Positions 62,056 to 64,000 of a DNA stretch of 64,000 bases are shown here, one piece after another (position 1 is the stretch's first letter; each line of letters starts with the position of its first letter). The position numbers and the translations under genes are program-made. Origin of the DNA: Pseudoroseomonas cervicalis (GTDB taxonomy: Bacteria > Pseudomonadota > Alphaproteobacteria > Acetobacterales > Acetobacteraceae); assembly GCF_030818485.1 (NCBI RefSeq), contig NZ_JAUTAJ010000004.1, positions 847,001 through 911,000 of the forward strand, read 5' to 3'. A model generated the notes under the pieces. That model made no database searches, had not been told where the DNA came from, and saw only the letters and a program-made list of their open reading frames with translations.

Positions 62056-64000
62056 CTACGCCTTCGCCTTGGCGGCTGCCTTGGCCTTGGCCGGAGCCTT
62101 CGCCGCCGCCTTCGGCTTGGCCGCGACGCTCTTCGCCGCAGCCGCCTTCGGCGCGGCCTTGGTGGCGGCCGCCTTGGCCGGCGCCTTGCGGGCCGGCTTG
62201 GCCGTCTCGGTGCCCTCGGCCGCAGGGGCCGCCTTTGCGGTGCGCGCCTTGCCCTTGGCGGCGCCCTTCTTGGCGCCCAGCGGCGGCAGCTTCTTGCCCT
62301 TCTCGGCCAGCAGCTGCACCGCCTGCTCCAGGGAGATCTCCTCCATGGTCAGGTTGCGCGGCAGGCTGGCCACCATGCCGGCATGCTGGGCGTAGGGGCC
62401 GAAGCGGCCGCGCTTGATCTCCACCGGCTCGCCATCCCTCGGATGCGGGCCCATGCTGCGCAGCTTCGCCTTGGCGTCCGCCAGCAGCGCCACGGCGCGG
62501 TTGATGCCGACGGTCAGCACGTCGTCATCCTTGTCGAGCGACTTGTAGATGCTGCCCATCTTCACATAGGGGCCGAAGCGGCCGATGGCGGCGGAGATCT
62601 CCTCCCCCGTCTCCGGATGCAGGCCGACGATGCGCGGCAGGGCCAGCAGCGCCAGCGCCCGGTCGAGATCGAGTGTATCCGGGTCCATGCCGCGCGCCAG
62701 GCTGGCTCGCTTCGGCTTGGTCGGCTTGCCCTTGGCATCCGTGCCGCCCTCGCCGAGCTGCACATAGAGGCCATAGGGGCCACGGCGCAGCGTCACCGGC
62801 GCGCCGGTCACCGGATCGGTGCCCAGCTCCTTGATGCCGCCGGCCAGCGCGCCCTCCTGCTCGGCTTCCGCACCGGAAACCGACAGCGGGCGGGTGTGGC
62901 GGCATTCCGGATAGTTGGAGCAGCCGATGAAGGCGCCATTGCGCCCCAGCCGCAGGCCGAGCCTTCCATTGCCGCAGGCCGGGCAGGCGCGCGGGTCGCC
63001 GCCATCGGCCGGGGCGGGGAAGAAATGCGGCCCCAGCTCCTCATCCAGCGCGTCGATGACCTCGCTGATGGTGAGGTCCTTGGTGGCGGCGATGGCGGCG
63101 TTGAAGTCGCGCCAGAACTGCCGCATCACCTCCCGCCACTCGGCGCGGCCGCCGGAGATGTCGTCGAGCTGCTCCTCCAGCGTCGCGGTGAAGCCGGTAT
63201 TGACGTAGCGCTCGAAGAAATTGACCAGGAAGGCGGTGACCAGCCGGCCGCGGTCCTCCGGCACGAAGCGCCGCTTGTCCAGCTTCACATAGTCGCGGTC
63301 CTGCAGTGTCTGCAGGATGGAGGCGTAGGTGGAGGGGCGGCCGATGCCGAGCTCCTCCATCTTTTTCACCAGGCTCGCCTCGGAATAGCGCGGCGGCGGC
63401 TGGGTGAAGTGCTGGTCGGCCTGGGCGGCGGAGAGCTTCGCCGGATCCTTCTCCCGCATCGGCGGCAGGGTGCGGGTGTCCTCCTCCTCGCCGGCGCTGG
63501 CACCGGCCGGGGCGTCGTCCACATCCTCGCGGTAGAGCTTGAGGAAGCCGTCGAAGGCGATGACGCTGCCATTGGCGCGCAGCCGCGCCCGGCCGGCCTC
63601 GTCGGCCAGATCGACCACGGTCTGGTCCAGCTCGGCCGACTGCATCTGGCTGGCCACGGCGCGCTTCCAGACCAGCTCGTAGAGCCGGCGCTGCTCGGGG
63701 TTCAGGAAGCGGGCCACCTGCTCCGGCGTGCGGGTCACGTCGGTGGGGCGGATCGCCTCATGCGCCTCCTGCGCGTTCTTGGCCTTGGAGGAATATTCAC
63801 GCGGCGCGGCCGGGATGTAGTCGGGGCCGAAGCTCTCCTTCACATGGTCGCGGATGGCGAACATCGCCTCCCGCGCCATCTGCACGCCGTCGGTCCGCAT
63901 ATAGGTGATCAGGCCGACCGTCTCGCCCTGCATCTCCACGCCCTCGTAGAGCTGCTGCGCCAGGCGCATGGTCTGCTGCGCGCCGAAGCCGAGCTTGCGC
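62056..64000 (-). CDS. topA: DNA topoisomerase I (3' portion)
   Basis: The visible 648 residues are the C-terminal three quarters of type IA topoisomerase; the N-terminal Toprim part lies beyond the right edge. The catalytic Tyr is in VGLITYMRTDGV. FGPDYIPAAPREYSSKAKNAQEAHEAIRPTDV, LGIGRPSTYASILQTLQDRDYV and RRFVPEDRGRLVTAFL are conserved. A C4 zinc-finger-like CPACGNGRLGLRLGRNGAF ... C...C follows, then repeated FGPYVQLG-type modules and a long Lys/Ala-rich tail ending KAKA. The frame is open to 64000. Confidence 0.96.
   Translation of the reverse strand, partial: RKLGFGAQQTMRLAQQLYEGVEMQGETVGLITYMRTDGVQMAREAMFAIRDHVKESFGPDYIPAAPREYSSKAKNAQEAHEAIRPTDVTRTPEQVARFLNPEQRRLYELVWKRAVASQMQSAELDQTVVDLADEAGRARLRANGSVIAFDGFLKLYREDVDDAPAGASAGEEEDTRTLPPMREKDPAKLSAAQADQHFTQPPPRYSEASLVKKMEELGIGRPSTYASILQTLQDRDYVKLDKRRFVPEDRGRLVTAFLVNFFERYVNTGFTATLEEQLDDISGGRAEWREVMRQFWRDFNAAIAATKDLTISEVIDALDEELGPHFFPAPADGGDPRACPACGNGRLGLRLGRNGAFIGCSNYPECRHTRPLSVSGAEAEQEGALAGGIKELGTDPVTGAPVTLRRGPYGLYVQLGEGGTDAKGKPTKPKRASLARGMDPDTLDLDRALALLALPRIVGLHPETGEEISAAIGRFGPYVKMGSIYKSLDKDDDVLTVGINRAVALLADAKAKLRSMGPHPRDGEPVEIKRGRFGPYAQHAGMVASLPRNLTMEEISLEQAVQLLAEKGKKLPPLGAKKGAAKGKARTAKAAPAAEGTETAKPARKAPAKAAATKAAPKAAAAKSVAAKPKAAAKAPAKAKAAAKAKA

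Overview
This window is an ordinary, gene-dense chromosomal segment of a very GC-rich alphaproteobacterium, most likely an Acetobacteraceae member of the Roseomonas type. The evidence is the strong GC bias at third codon positions, the block rpmH-rnpA-yidD-yidC-engB-argB-dapD-dapE, the bfd-bfr pair, an IscR-type regulator with an extra Cys-containing insertion, and a PleD-type diguanylate cyclase. The genus is an inference. I see no insertion sequence, prophage, CRISPR array or rRNA. One tRNA (elongator Met, CAU) is present.

Layout. 1-4000: a partial DUF2007 gene, a polyprenyl diphosphate synthase, then a GntR regulator with a cysteine-dioxygenase-like cupin and a FAD amine oxidase. 4058-7160 (minus): lipoprotein - RecQ - bfd - bfr, with candidate iron-responsive sites in front of bfd and bfr. 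7302-13237 (plus): Gfo/Idh/MocA oxidoreductase, M17 aminopeptidase, MarR regulator, a lone molybdopterin-binding xanthine-dehydrogenase-family large subunit and a GlcG/HbpS protein. 13320-22792: NIPSNAP protein, MFS transporter, VTT-domain protein, bcp-glnE, a YhdP/AsmA-like giant and a DUF3574 lipoprotein. 22827-25954: tyrS, anmK and an alpha/beta hydrolase.

26094-32964 is a sulfur-transfer region: a candidate IscR box, a possible leader peptide, iscR, two different cysteine desulfurases separated by an M20 deacylase, a 2Fe-2S ferredoxin, a TenA protein, mnmA and tRNA-Met. No Fe-S scaffold gene is present here. mnmA is broken by a one-base frameshift in the sequence as given. 33252-42984: radC, a peptide-type ABC substrate-binding protein, an esterase-like hydrolase, an ATP-grasp enzyme with a clear sigma70-like promoter, a large PAS-GGDEF-EAL protein whose GGDEF is degenerate, a Zn amidohydrolase and a class II aldolase. 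43040-48481: EamA transporter, RlmI-like methyltransferase, trans-aconitate methyltransferase, a small membrane protein, 3-hydroxybutyrate dehydrogenase and a dihydrolipoamide-dehydrogenase-like flavoprotein that lacks the redox disulfide.

48777-56162 is the conserved translation, membrane-insertion, arginine and lysine block, interrupted by one reversed beta-barrel gene. 56439-64000: pleD, rpmG, an S41 protease (also frameshifted by one extra base), rnr and the 3' part of topA, which runs off the right edge.

I found no clearly new multi-gene system. The observations most worth a second look are the two same-sense frameshifts, the apparent ATA start of recQ, the bfd/bfr operator motifs, the disulfide-less flavoprotein, the lone molybdenum hydroxylase subunit and the scaffold-less double cysteine-desulfurase cluster.
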